Source: Prado023 sp963700395
Lineage (GTDB): Bacteria; Actinomycetota; Actinomycetes; S36-B12; CAIYMF01
Direction: 5' to 3'
NCBI GenBank assembly: GCA_963700395.1
Contig: CAVOXI010000001.1
Span: 62,001-126,000 of the forward strand
Length of the DNA: 64,000 nucleotides
Shown here: one piece after another, positions 1 to 9,228 of the stretch
How positions within the stretch are numbered: position 1 is the stretch's first letter
How the letters are laid out: every line of letters starts with the position of its first letter
The notes under the pieces: generated by a model
What the model was told of the DNA's origin: nothing
Database searches by the model: none
What the model saw: only the letters and a program-made list of their open reading frames with translations
Program-made: the position numbers and the translations under genes

Positions 1-1
1 A

Positions 2-763
2 GGGATCGAGCGCGTCCTGTGCAGCCGCATGACCATCGGAGCCGACGGGATCCGCTCGGGCGTGGCCGCCGCCGCCGGGGCTGCCTCGGAGCTGTCGGCC
101 ACTCACTCGGGTGCCGTCGTGTACGCCTACCGGGGGGACCTGCCGACCGGGGGCTACGAGTGGGCGTACGGGTGCGGCGCCGCCGCCGGGCTGATCCCCA
201 CGAACGGGGGACTCACGTGCGTGTTCGCGGGCACCACGCCAGACCGGTACCGGTCTGCCCGCAGGCAGGGGGCCGAGGCAGCACTGCGCACCCTGTTCGC
301 CCAGGCAGCCCCCGACCTCGTGACCCGTCTCGACGAGTCCTCGCCGGCCGGACCCGTCCACGGGTGGTCCGGCGTGACCGGCTTCGTCCGCCGATCATGG
401 GGCCCGGGGTGGGCGCTCGTGGGGGATGCGGGCCACTTCAAGGACCCGATCACCACGCACGGCATGACCGACGCGCTGCGTGACGCCGAGCTGCTGTCGA
501 ACGCCGTCATCGACGCCCTGTCCTCCACCGCGCCTGAGCGTGACGCCCTGAGCGCCTACCAGCGGCAGCGCGACTGCCTCTCGGCACGGCTGTTCGACGT
601 CACTGACCGCATCGCGTCCTACCTGTGGACCCCGCAGGAGGTTCCGGGCCTGCTTCGTTCGGCCAGCTCGGCGATGACCGACGAGGTCGAGTTCCTGCAG
701 CGCCTCGACGCCGGAGGGGCAGTTCCCGCCTCTGGTCGGGACACCCTCGCGCTCCTACAGTGA
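2..763 (+). CDS. FAD-dependent monooxygenase-like oxidoreductase, 5' end outside window
   Basis: The frame is open from the first bases of the window, so the N-terminal FAD-binding Rossmann part is missing. Near the start the protein reads GADGIRS, matching the substrate-gating 'GADGxxS' motif of group A flavin monooxygenases. At about residue 140 it has LVGDAGHFKDP, the GD motif that binds the FAD ribityl and pyrophosphate, followed by a helix (GMTDALRDAELL) typical of the PHBH fold. It therefore probably hydroxylates or oxidises a small aromatic or lipid-like substrate using NAD(P)H. The substrate cannot be told. It ends 27 nt before a large regulator on the same strand, which may control it. 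Confidence 0.75.
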   Translation, partial: GIERVLCSRMTIGADGIRSGVAAAAGAASELSATHSGAVVYAYRGDLPTGGYEWAYGCGAAAGLIPTNGGLTCVFAGTTPDRYRSARRQGAEAALRTLFAQAAPDLVTRLDESSPAGPVHGWSGVTGFVRRSWGPGWALVGDAGHFKDPITTHGMTDALRDAELLSNAVIDALSSTAPERDALSAYQRQRDCLSARLFDVTDRIASYLWTPQEVPGLLRSASSAMTDEVEFLQRLDAGGAVPASGRDTLALLQ

Positions 764-790
764 GGGCAGGTCAACCACTCGGAGTGCGAC

Positions 791-3700
791 ATGGACGTGG
801 AGATCGCGTTGCTCGGAGGATTCCGGGTGTCCGTCGGGGGAGTGGCCGTCCCCGATGACGCCTGGGGCCGACGCAGCGCCGCCGCCCTGGTCAAGCTGCT
901 GGCCCTGGCCCCGCAGCGCCGGATGCACCGCGAGCAGGTCATCGACGCCCTGTGGCCCGGGCTGGGCGTCGCCGACGCGGGGCCCCGCCTGCACAAGGCC
1001 GCCCACTTCGCCCGGCGGGCTGTGGGGGAGCAGACGTCGGGGGTCGTGCTGCGTGGCGAGATCGTCGTGCTCCTGCCTGAGGATGACGTCGGGATTGATG
1101 CCGTCCGGTTCGAGGCGGACGCCCGGGCCGCGCTCGAGCACGGCGACGCCGACGCGGCCGCTGCGGTCGCGAGTGCGTACGGGCGGACCCTGCTGCCTGA
1201 CGACCCCTACGAGCCCTGGGTTGAGGATGCCCGGGAGCGGTTGCGCATCCTGCGCGTCGACCTGTTGCGCCTGGCCGGCTCGGTGGGAGGTGATCCTCGA
1301 GGAGGACCCGGCCGACGAGGAGGCCCATGTCGCGCTCGCTCGGCAGGTGGCACGGGCTGGGGACGTGCGTGGCGGGCTGCGCCAGCTCGAGCGCCTGGAA
1401 CGCGCGCTGCGCGCCGAGCTCGGGACCGCGCCGGGGCAGGAGGCCGTGCGCCTGCGCTCCGCGCTGCAGGCAGCACTCGGGCGTGCGGCGCCGGGGCCGG
1501 TGGCGGGCCCGAGCCGGGCCTGGTCGGGCGTCAGGCGGCCCTTGCGGCGCTCAGCCGTGCCATGGTGCGGGCGCGGGATGGGCGCGGTACGACGGTGCTG
1601 GTGACCGGCCCCACCGGTGTCGGCAAGTCCGCCCTCGTCGACGCCGCGGTCGCACGGGCGCAGGAGCAGGACTGGCGGTTCGGCCGTGGCGCAGCCTCAC
1701 TCGGTTGAGGGCCCGTGGGCGTACGCCGCGGTGCTCGAGGCCCTTGCGGACCTGTGCCGCCACCACCCGACCCTCCTCGACGGGCTCGACGACGCCTATC
1801 GCGACGGAGATCGACAGCGCGCTCTCGGGCCGACCGCTGGAATGGAGCGGCGAGATCAGCCCACCAGCGGCTGTTCGTCGCCGCGGCCGAGCTGATCGCG
1901 GCTGGCAGCTGCGGGCCACGGGTTGCTGCTGGTCATCGAGGACCTGCACGAGGCTGACGAGGCAAGCCTGCGCCTTGATCCACTACTTGGCGCGCTGCGC
2001 GGTGGAAGCGCCGGTCATGCTCCTTCTGACAGCGCGCGCCGGGGCGGGTTCGCCGATCCCACCGGTCCTGGCCGGGCTGCTCGCCCGCGGGGTCGGGACG
2101 CGGCTGGACCTCGCCCCGCTCACTCTGGACCAGGCGATGGACCTGCTGGCCGAGCGCTATCCGGACCTCACCCGCAGCACCGCCGAGCGACTCTGGACGG
2201 TCAGCGGTGGGTTGCCCTTCTCCCTCCTGGAGTCGGCCCGGGCGGCGGCAGCGCCGACGTCCGCGGGGATCCCCACTGCCGGAGGAACGGGCGGAAGCCT
2301 GCTGGCGACCGCGGTCGGCACGCTCCCATCGGCGGCGCGCTCGCTCGTCGAGCGACTCGCGGTGCTCGGGATGGACGCCAGCACGGACGAGGTCCTCGCC
2401 CTGGCGGACGGGCCGGAGCAGGAGGCCTTCGCCGCTGTCGAGGCCGCCGTCGACGCCCTTCTGCTCGTCGCAGGCGACACCGGGTACTCCGTTCCGCCAC
2501 GAAGCAGTCCGGGAGGCAGTTCTGGCCGGCATCCCACCCCATCGTCGCCCCGCGGTGCACCGCGACGTCGCTCAGCGGCTGGCCGGCCTGGGGGCCCCAC
2601 CCGCCCGAGTGGCGCGGCACCTGATCTCCGGCGGTGAGCAGCAGGCAGCCTTGCCTCATGTGATCTCTGCCGTCGGCACGCTGGGTGCCCTCGGCGCCTA
2701 CCGGGACGCCCTCGACCTGATCGACGCGGTGCTCGGCCACGCCACGGGCGAGGATCGTGGTCACCTGCTGGCACGGCGCGGTGACCTGCTCATGGCGACC
2801 GGCAGCCCGGACGCCATGGCGGCCTACCGCGCCGCGATCCCGCTCACGTCGGGTGTCGAGAACCGGCTCGCGCGGGCGCGGCTGGCCCGCGCGGCATGCT
2901 TCGCGGGTGACTTCGACACCGCGGGTGCCGCGATCGAGGACCTGGACCTCGAGGGTGACGCTGCGGATGGGCCGCTGCTTGTGGCCCGCGGGAACCTGGC
3001 CTTCTTCACCGGGGACACACAGGCCGCGTGGGAGGCGGCCAGCCGTGCGCGGCGGGAGCTCTCGGGCACCAACGATCCCTGGCACTACCTGGACCTGATC
3101 TCACTGCAGGGGCTCATCGCCCACAACCGGGGGGAGTGGTTCGGCCGCCTGCGCCTGGAGATGCGGGCGACGTCGGGCGCACCCGACCTGGCCGTGGCCC
3201 TGTTCGACGCCCACCTGTGCGTCGCGGAGTTCCTGCTCTATGGTCCTGTGCCCTACGCGGATGTGATCGAGATGGCCCAGAACCTGCGCGCCCGGGCGGA
3301 GCGGTTCGGCGCGCTGCGGGGCGTGGCCTTCGCGACCTCCCTCATCGGGGAGGCCGCGCTGCTCAAGGGCGACCTGGACCTGGCGCAGGAGGAGCTCGAG
3401 CGCTCCGTGGGCCTGCACCGCGAGGTTGCTGCGCCGGCAGGTGAGGCGCACAGCCTGCAGCGACTGGCCGAGTTGCGTCTGGCCCAGGGTGATCGTGGCG
3501 AGGCGCAGCGCCTGCTCCAGCAGGCCCTGCCGTTGGCCCGCTGGTCCTTGATCGGGATGCACCTGATGCAGCGCATCTACGGGACGATGATCGTCGCCGC
3601 GCCGGATCCGATGACAGCGCGCGCGATCGTCGACCGCGCCGAGGCGACGATGGGCGTGACGGACCGCTGCCACTTCTGTGACGTCATGTTCGCCGTGCCG

Positions 3701-3961
3701 GCGACCATCGCCTGCGCAGACGTCGGGGACCTCGACGAGGCTCGCCGCCGGTTGACAGAGGCGCAGCAGCTGGCCACGCACTGGGACGGGGGCGCCTGGA
3801 CGGCCGCGACGATGGAGGCGCGCGCGCACATAGCAGCAGCCGAGGGCAACTGGGCCGACGCGACGAGCCTGTTCGAGTCTGCGGCTGAGCTCTTCGAGGC
3901 CTCCGGCCAACCGCTTGACGCCCGTCGCTGCCAGGAGGCGGTCCTCAGCCCAGCCACCTGA
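791..3961 (+). pseudogene. BTAD/STAND ATPase/TPR transcriptional regulator, multiply frameshifted
   Basis: Joining the frames gives one protein of about 1,050 residues. The N-terminus (791 to about 1500) is a winged-helix plus bacterial transcriptional activation domain of the SARP/AfsR type. A P-loop (GPTGVGKSAL, about 1612) and Walker B (LLVIEDLHEADE, about 1923) mark a STAND/MalT-like ATPase. From about 2490 to 3961 there is a single clean frame of helical TPR-like repeats. About seven frame changes are needed between about 1280 and 2490, the highest density in the window. This suggests a poorly resolved stretch or real decay. The start codon ATG at 791 follows CGGAG, with a possible -10 TACAGT at 756-761. 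It probably senses a ligand and activates neighbouring genes; the effector is unknown. Confidence 0.7.
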
Positions 3962-3998
3962 TTCAGCCCAGCCACCGAACTCAGCCCAGCCACCTGAT
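3945..3998. repeat. three 18-bp tandem repeats across convergent stop codons
   Basis: Three adjacent 18-bp units start at 3945, 3963 and 3981 with the core TCAGCCCAGCCACC. Units 1 and 3 are identical and unit 2 differs in its last four bases. Unit 1 contains the TGA of the upstream regulator (plus strand). Unit 3 contains the TCA that is the stop codon of the AzlD-like gene on the minus strand. Read through on the minus strand, the array would encode a GGWAE(S/F) hexapeptide repeat. It looks like slippage at the junction of two convergent genes. Confidence 0.8.
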
Positions 3999-4310
3999 CG
4001 CCTGGGACAGCGCTGCAAAGCAGCCCAGCCCCGTGACGACGACGACCGCCAGGGGCCACCCACGGCGCGCGCCGAGCAGACCCACCAGGACCGACGCTGC
4101 GGCCGCAGCTGTGGACGCGCCCGAGGGCACACCATCGGACGGTCGATGGGTCAGGACCCCGCGGACGACGATCGCCACCAGCGCGGACAGCCCCGCGAAC
4201 GAGGCCACGTGGGTGAGGCGGTCCGGGACCCGGGCATCGGCCAGCAACGGAAGCAGGCGGAACAGCGCGCTGCCCAGCGCGACGAGGATGACGGCTGCGA
4301 TCAGGGTCAT
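3981..4310 (-). CDS. AzlD-like small membrane protein
   Basis: A 109-residue protein with three to four hydrophobic helices. It starts MTLIAAVILVALGSALFRLLPLL and has a charged loop near residues 24-31, the pattern of AzlD, the small subunit of branched-chain amino acid exporters. Its ATG overlaps the stop of the upstream gene (ATGA), as azlC-azlD pairs normally do. The partner here is only 96 residues instead of the usual about 230, so the pair may not work as a normal exporter. Another, complete azlCD pair lies at 41945-43116. Family assignment rests on topology and arrangement rather than a strong motif. Confidence 0.6.
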   Translation of the reverse strand: MTLIAAVILVALGSALFRLLPLLADARVPDRLTHVASFAGLSALVAIVVRGVLTHRPSDGVPSGASTAAAAASVLVGLLGARRGWPLAVVVVTGLGCFAALSQAIRWLG

Positions 4311-4600
4311 CAGGACCGACCTCCCCCGGCGAGGACGGCCCCTGTCGTGCCCGCGGCGATGGTCAGGAGCATCGCCGGGCCGGCCGGCAGTGACGCTGTC
4401 GACACGCTCGAGCCGACCAGGAGCGCCGCAGCGGCGGCCAGCCGATGGCGCACCGGGACCAGCGCCCGGGCACCCGCCCTGACCTCAGCCGCGCGGCCGG
4501 TGGCTGGCCCCGGCCCCTGCCAGACGCCCACGTGGGGGATACCGGCAGGGGCAAGGTCAGCGGCCGGTGTCAGCGGCGTGCCAGGCGGGGACGCCTTCAC
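4310..4600 (-). CDS. small membrane protein, possibly an AzlC C-terminal remnant
   Basis: From a GTG at 4600, which overlaps the stop of the preceding gene (GTGA), the frame encodes 96 residues. The first half is polar and Pro/Ala-rich. The second half has two hydrophobic stretches (LAAAAALLVGSSVS and AMLLTIAAGTTGAVLAG) separated by LPAGP. This resembles the last two helices of AzlC, whose C-terminus usually carries a similar PAG turn. The remaining 130 or so residues of AzlC are absent. It may be a degraded azlC or a distinct small subunit; the tight overlaps on both sides favour translation. Confidence 0.45.
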   Translation of the reverse strand: MKASPPGTPLTPAADLAPAGIPHVGVWQGPGPATGRAAEVRAGARALVPVRHRLAAAAALLVGSSVSTASLPAGPAMLLTIAAGTTGAVLAGGGRS

Positions 4601-4815
4601 GGCTGGGTCGCCACCGCGGCCGGCTCTGCCGATGGGCGGGGGATCCGGGCGAATGCCCTCCAGGCCCGGCCCACCTTCGACGCGAGCGTGGGCCCGGCGG
4701 AGGCCGACTGGCGGACCTGTTCGGCAGCGAGATGCTGCTTCTCGGCCATGCGCGAGCGCTCGGCCTGGCTGTTCATGGTGAGGCTCCACATGAGGAGGCT
4801 TGAGCGGGGGTCCAT
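4597..4815 (-). CDS. hypothetical 72-residue helical protein
   Basis: ATG at 4815 is preceded by AAAGGA at 8 nt spacing. The product is short, soluble and mostly helical, with a charged N-terminal half (AERSRMAEKQHLAAEQVRQ) and a Pro/Ala-rich tail. No family was recognised. Its stop codon overlaps the start of the next gene, so it heads a three-gene operon (4815 to 3981) in which every junction is a 4-nt overlap. It could be a cytoplasmic or membrane-surface partner of the two small membrane proteins. Confidence 0.5.
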   Translation of the reverse strand: MDPRSSLLMWSLTMNSQAERSRMAEKQHLAAEQVRQSASAGPTLASKVGRAWRAFARIPRPSAEPAAVATQP

Positions 4816-4952
4816 CGTCGGGGTCCTTTCGTTGAGTCGTGAATCCGACGTACCCAACGATCCGATGCCCGCTTTCCCCACTCCTTCCCCGGCCTTCCCG
4901 CTGATCAGCGGCACGCTCCGGCACGGGGAAGGGCGGCGGAAGTCCGGATCCC

Positions 4953-4958
4953 TACAGT
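4953..4958 (+). promoter_or_regulatory. leaderless-type -10 hexamer TACAGT
   Basis: TACAGT lies 6 nt before the ATG at 4965. This is the spacing at which transcription would begin at or next to the start codon. There is no Shine-Dalgarno before that ATG. Confidence 0.5.
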
Positions 4959-4964
4959 GCGGGC

Positions 4965-5054
4965 ATGACCAGAGAACCCGGCGCCACCCTGTTGTCGCGC
5001 ACCGTCTCCGTTGTTCCGGCGTGGCACACGCTCCAGCCCCGGGGCCGGCGATGA
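4965..5054 (+). CDS. 29-residue upstream reading frame before maoC
   Basis: The frame starts at the ATG predicted to be the leaderless start and ends in a TGA that overlaps the ATG of the MaoC gene (ATGA). It is either a short leader peptide that couples translation of the hydratase, or the true N-terminus of the hydratase separated by a one-base error. The peptide (MTREPGATLLSR...) has no recognised motif. Confidence 0.35.
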   Translation: MTREPGATLLSRTVSVVPAWHTLQPRGRR

Positions 5055-5461
5055 GGGCCGGGGACACCGCGCGGCGCACCCGCACGATCCTCGAGCGCGA
5101 CATCGACCTGTTCACCCAGCTCACTGGCGACCGGAATCCGCTGCACTACGACACCGAGCTCGCCGCGGCCAGCCGGTTCGGTGGCATCGTCGTGCAGGGA
5201 GGGGTCACCAGCGGCCTGCTCAACGCGGTCGTGGCCGAGGACCTGCCCGGCCCCGGCAGCGTCTTCCTGCACGTCGACTGGTCGTTCCGGGCGCCGGTCC
5301 GACCGGGGGACACGATCACGGCCGAGGTTCGGGTCCTCGATGTGCGCCAGGACAAGCCGATCACGACCCTTGCCACCGTGATCACCAACCAGGACAACAC
5401 CGTCGTGCTGGACGGCACCGCCGTCGTGTGGCGCGATCCGACGATCGCCGAGTCGACGTAG
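5051..5461 (+). CDS. MaoC-like (R)-specific hydratase
   Basis: A 136-residue single hot-dog domain. The hydratase-2 signature is present: FTQLTGDRNPLHYD (catalytic Asp and His) followed by FGGIVVQGGVTSGLL. Such proteins hydrate trans-2-enoyl-CoA or related acyl thioesters in the cytoplasm. The length fits a complete stand-alone MaoC domain beginning at ATG 5051. The domain starts almost immediately (GDTARRTRTILERDI), so little seems to be missing. The preceding 29-codon frame overlaps it and may be its leader or its N-terminus. The next gene is convergent. Confidence 0.8.
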   Translation: MRAGDTARRTRTILERDIDLFTQLTGDRNPLHYDTELAAASRFGGIVVQGGVTSGLLNAVVAEDLPGPGSVFLHVDWSFRAPVRPGDTITAEVRVLDVRQDKPITTLATVITNQDNTVVLDGTAVVWRDPTIAEST

Positions 5462-5463
5462 GT

Positions 5464-5506
5464 GCTGCCCCGGTCGGGCCACCCCCATGGTGTCCCCCGG
5501 AGCAGC
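5464..5506. terminator. possible bidirectional hairpin
   Basis: Arms GCTGCCCCGG (5464-5473) and CCGGAGCAGC (5497-5506) pair with one mismatch around a 23-nt loop containing a further short CCACC/GGTG pairing. It lies between the convergent MaoC and LCP genes. Confidence 0.35.
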
Positions 5507-5592
5507 GGCGCGAGGATGAGTCGGCCGCACCCGATTGTGCCGGGCGACCGAGGTGCGGGCCAGGATGAGAGCCCGTCCTCGAGATCTCGGGG

Positions 5593-7163
5593 TCACCCTT
5601 GCGGGTGGTACCCGCAGACATCGTCCAGGTTGTCGCTCTTGTCCTCGCGCGCCGGGCCGGGGCTCGCCGTGCCCGGAGGCGTCGTGCTGGCAGACGGGGT
5701 GCTGGCTGACGGCGTGCTGGGTCGGCGTGCTGGTCGCGTGTCCCTTTCGCGGTCTCCTTCAGGGCCGCCCTGACCCGGGCGCGGACGGCTGGCCAGTCCG
5801 GGTTGAAGCTGTTGAAGCCGGCCGCGCCGGGAGTGAACACGACGCTGCGCAGCTTGGTGTCCTTGACCTGTTCGGCCAGGGTGAGCATCGCGGGAAGCAT
5901 CGAGCGGGGGATGTCGGTGCTGATGGACTTCTCGCCGGCTGCGGCGATGGACTGGTAGTTCCGCAGCACCGTCAGCGGGGTGGCCTGCTCCACCGCCGCG
6001 TTGATCACGCAGCGCTGGCGCTCCATGCGCTTGTAGTCGTCCAGCCCGTAGCGCCCGCGGGCGTACCACAACGCGCGCCGGCCGTTCATCTCCTGGTCGG
6101 CGCCGACCTCGATCCACTCATCGGGCGCGATGCCGGCGTCGGTCTTGCCGCCGATCGGGATGGGGTAGTTGACGTTGAGCGTGATTCCACCGATGGCATC
6201 GACGAAGTCCTTGAAGCCGTCCATGTTGACCTTGACGAAGTAGTCGACCTCCAGGCCGAGCGCCTCGCCGACCGATGCCTTGAGCACCTCGGCGCCGACG
6301 TCCTTGGTCTTGCCCAGCACGTCGTGGGGAACACGGGCAGGCACGTTGCGGTACATGGCATTGAGGAGGAACTCCGGGTTGGCAGCGTCCATCCCGTCAT
6401 AGAACCCGTAGGGGTAGTACCGCGACAGCGGTGAGTCCGTCGGGAACGGCATCCGGCCCGTGTTCCGCGGCAGCGTGAAGAGGGTGGTCGCTCCTGTGTG
6501 CGTGTCGATCGACGCCACGATGACGGTGTCGGTCCGGTCGCCCAGGGACTCGGCCCGGTCCTCACCGGAGTCACCGCCCACGATCAGGACATTGATGCGC
6601 GGCTGGTCCCTCCACGGGTCCGCGATGATGGTCACGGGGCGCTCGTCGCGGGTGGTCCCCGACTCGGTGCCGAAGACCGTGTTGACCAGGCTCGCTGTGG
6701 TCGAGGCATACCGGGAACCGATCGCCAGTGGCGCTGCGACCAGCACGCACAGAACCATCACCAGGACGCCCCCGACCACGTGCTGGACGGCACTGAGCCG
6801 TGCCGGTCGCAGCGCCGCATAGGTCCAGCCGATCAGCAGCACGTACGCGGCCGCGATCACGATCAGGCCCACGCCCACATGGTCCAGGGCGCGAGGCTGC
6901 AGGACCATCGACTCGATCATCTGGCGTCGGGTGAGCAGCAGCGCGACTCCAGCGACGACCAGAACGGCGCTGATGCCCATCAGCAGTCCGCCGACGAGTC
7001 GACGCCCGGCCCTCCACAGTCCGAGCCCCGGGATCAGCGTGCCCAGGGTCGTCCAGCCGAGTGCGGCGCCGAAGGACCGAGCCTGGGCGGCGGGGAGGGC
7101 CGAGGCGCCTTCCACCTGCGTGCCGGTCCCGATATCGCGGGGGGCCTCGGGTGGCTGGGTCAC
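5593..7163 (-). CDS. LytR-CpsA-Psr (LCP) family cell-wall ligase, frameshifted near C-terminus
   Basis: GTG start at 7163 follows AGGAGAGG. The N-terminal 150 residues hold three membrane segments (about 54-77, 98-117, 129-149). The LCP domain begins near residue 188 (INVLIVGGDSG) and has the Arg/Asp motif DRTDTV near 210, then TLPRNTGRMPF and ALWYARGRYGLDDYKRMERQ. LCP enzymes attach teichoic acid, arabinogalactan or similar polymers to peptidoglycan outside the membrane. The natural end is a Ser/Thr/Pro linker followed by DNLDDVCGYHPQG and stop at 5593. To reach it the frame must change at about 5715-5745, inside a 15-bp repeat. Without the shift an implausible Arg-rich tail would run to 5382. 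Confidence 0.85.
5684..5733. repeat. 15-bp repeats in the LCP linker
   Basis: GTGCTGG recurs at 5684, 5699, 5714 and 5727. The first two units are 15 bp and the third only 13 bp. They encode the PSAST-type linker of the LCP protein. The 2-bp deficit falls where the reading frame changes. Confidence 0.6.
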
Positions 7164-7409
7164 TGCCCTCTCCTGACGAATGCGTCCTCAGCGGGGCGCT
7201 ATCGAAACCGTCCGTGCGCCGTTGAAGCCGACCATGGCACAGACGGGGGCTGGCGGGGCTCGAACGCGCCGAATGGTCGCGACTTCGCCTCACCGAACGA
7301 AGGATTCCCACCAGTTCGGTGCGCCAAACGCGCCAATGACCTGCATTCATGGATAACGGCGTCGCACCGACCGATATCCGGCAATTGCCTGGTTCTGGGC
7401 CCCGCGTCG

Positions 7410-8723
7410 TCAGGGACCGGAGCGCCCGTCGAGCCGCTCGCGCAGGAGCCCCTGCTCGGCCGGGTTGCCGGTGAGCGTCAGCGCGACGCGGTCGGCGTCG
7501 CGGGCCTCCTCGATGCGGCCGAGCCGGCGCAGCAGCTCGGCGCGGGTCGCGTGCCACGGTGGGTAGCTGTTCAGGCGACCGCCGAGGGCGTCGACCTCGA
7601 CCAGCGCCTGCTCGGAGTCGAACAGCTCCGCGCTGGCGATCGCGCGGTTGAGCCGCGTCACCGGCGAGGGATCCAGGTGCAGCAGCATGTCGTAGAGGAT
7701 CACGATCTGCAGCCAGTCGGTGTCCTGCCACGTGGGAGCCTCGCAGTGGACCGCGGCGATCGCCGCCTGCAGCTGGAACCTCCCTGCCCGCCCGCCGCCG
7801 AGGGTCGCAGCCCGTTCGATGAGGCCCACGGCGCGGGTGATGTCCGCGGTGCGGTACAGCGACCTGTCCTGGTCGGGCAGGCGGACCAGCCGTCCGCCGG
7901 AGGTGCGCGCCTCACGCCGGGCGTCCTGCAGGGTCATGAGCGCCAGGAGCCCCAGCGCCTCGGGCTCCTGCGGGAAGGCGGCGGCGATGAGCGTGGCCAG
8001 CCAGATCGCGTCCGCGGCCAGGGCGCGGTCGTCCATCGCCGGGCCCGCGGAGCTCAGGTAGCCCTCGTTGTACATCAGCGCGCACACCGAGAGCACGTCG
8101 CCGAGCCGGCCGGGGAGGTCCTCGGCATCGGGCACCCGCAGGCTGATCCCGGCGCTGACGATCTTGCGCTTGGCTCGGCTGATCCGCTGGCCGATCGTGG
8201 GCGCCGGGGTGAGGAACGCCCGGGCTATCTGCTCGGTGGTCAGCCCGACCACGGCGCGCAGCGTCAGCGGCAGTCGCGACTCCACGGGCAGTGCCGGGTG
8301 GCATGCTGCGAACAGCATGGGGATCCGCTCATCCGGGGGTGCCGTCGCACGCGAGGCTGCCGCTGACGCCGGGGGTGCGCCCGCGGGCCGGCCCGAGGCG
8401 GGCGGAGGGCCGGGCCACGGCGGGTCGTCCGGTGGGTCGACCTGGCCGGACGCCCAGGTCGGGTCGGTGCCGAGTCGATCGAGCAGCTTCTGGGTCCGTG
8501 CGCGGCTTCGGAGCCGGTCGATCGCATTGCGGTGGGCGGCGGTGGCCAGCCACCCGGTGGGGTTGCGCGGCACTCCCGACACGGGCCATGTGGCCCACGC
8601 GTCGGCGACCGCCTCCGCCACCGAGTCCTCCGCGGTGTCGAAGTCGACCACGCGGGCCAGCCGGGCGACCAGCCGGCCCGCGTCCGAGCGGATGGCCCGC
8701 TCGAGGTCGGGCTGAGCGTCCAC
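7410..8723 (-). CDS. ECF sigma factor with C-terminal TPR-like extension (ECF42 type)
   Basis: A 437-residue protein from a GTG at 8723. Region 2 of sigma is near the N-terminus (AEDSVAEAVADAWATWP, NPTGWLATAAHRNAIDRLR). Region 4 is near residues 155-195 (LTTEQIARAFLTPAPTIGQRISRAKRKI). It is followed by a long helical extension including YNEGYLSS, PQEPEALGLLALM and LNRAIA, characteristic of sigma factors partnered with DGPF proteins. An insertion rich in Pro/Ala/Gly lies between regions 2 and 4. The DGPF gene sits 5 nt upstream on the same strand. Such sigma factors are usually regulated without an anti-sigma factor, through their extension. Confidence 0.88.
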   Translation of the reverse strand: MDAQPDLERAIRSDAGRLVARLARVVDFDTAEDSVAEAVADAWATWPVSGVPRNPTGWLATAAHRNAIDRLRSRARTQKLLDRLGTDPTWASGQVDPPDDPPWPGPPPASGRPAGAPPASAAASRATAPPDERIPMLFAACHPALPVESRLPLTLRAVVGLTTEQIARAFLTPAPTIGQRISRAKRKIVSAGISLRVPDAEDLPGRLGDVLSVCALMYNEGYLSSAGPAMDDRALAADAIWLATLIAAAFPQEPEALGLLALMTLQDARREARTSGGRLVRLPDQDRSLYRTADITRAVGLIERAATLGGGRAGRFQLQAAIAAVHCEAPTWQDTDWLQIVILYDMLLHLDPSPVTRLNRAIASAELFDSEQALVEVDALGGRLNSYPPWHATRAELLRRLGRIEEARDADRVALTLTGNPAEQGLLRERLDGRSGP

Positions 8724-8728
8724 CCGGC

Positions 8729-9091
8729 CTACTCCATGTGTTCTGAATGCTCGACCAGGGGCCGGATCTCCACCGCGACGCCGGGCAGCTTCAGCGACGG
8801 CCAGGTCGCGGCCAGGGCGATCGCGGCATCGAGGTCGGGCACGTCGATGACGCTGAACCCGCCGATGACCTCCTTCGCCTCGCTGAACGGACCGTCGACG
8901 ACCACCGAGCCACCGTCGCCGCGCACTGTCGTGGCCGTGTCCACGGACTGGAGCTCTGCGCCCATGTCGGTGATCACCGCGGAGTTGCGCTCGAACCAGC
9001 CGAAGATCTCGCCGTACACCGCCTCGGCGTCCGCCGGATCGAGGGTCGCGTCGTCCTCGGGGCGCGAGGTGTACATCAGGACGTACTTCAT
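8729..9091 (-). CDS. YCII-related DGPF-domain protein
   Basis: A 120-residue protein (MKYVLMYTS...) with the signature VVDGPFSEAKEVIGGF at about residues 64-79. It has the dimeric alpha/beta YciI fold. It is the standard partner of ECF42-type sigma factors and is co-transcribed with one here, 5 nt upstream of it. AGGAAG precedes the ATG. Its biochemical role is not established; it may bind a small molecule or stress signal read by the sigma factor. Confidence 0.9.
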   Translation of the reverse strand: MKYVLMYTSRPEDDATLDPADAEAVYGEIFGWFERNSAVITDMGAELQSVDTATTVRGDGGSVVVDGPFSEAKEVIGGFSVIDVPDLDAAIALAATWPSLKLPGVAVEIRPLVEHSEHME

Positions 9092-9228
9092 GGGACTTCC
9101 TCTCGCAGGGGCGGCGGGGGTGCCGCTACCAGTGTGTCGCGCGAGGTCCTCCCATTTCGACAGGTGATCGGCACGGATCCGCCGGCGCGCTCATCGTGGA
9201 GCGCGGGTCCGGGCCGGTCGGGCGGGCA

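Noticed and set aside
5382..5592. C-terminal extension of the LCP protein to 5382
   Set aside because: That frame is Arg/Pro-rich nonsense, whereas another frame gives a Ser/Thr/Pro linker and a natural DNLDDVCG end at 5593.
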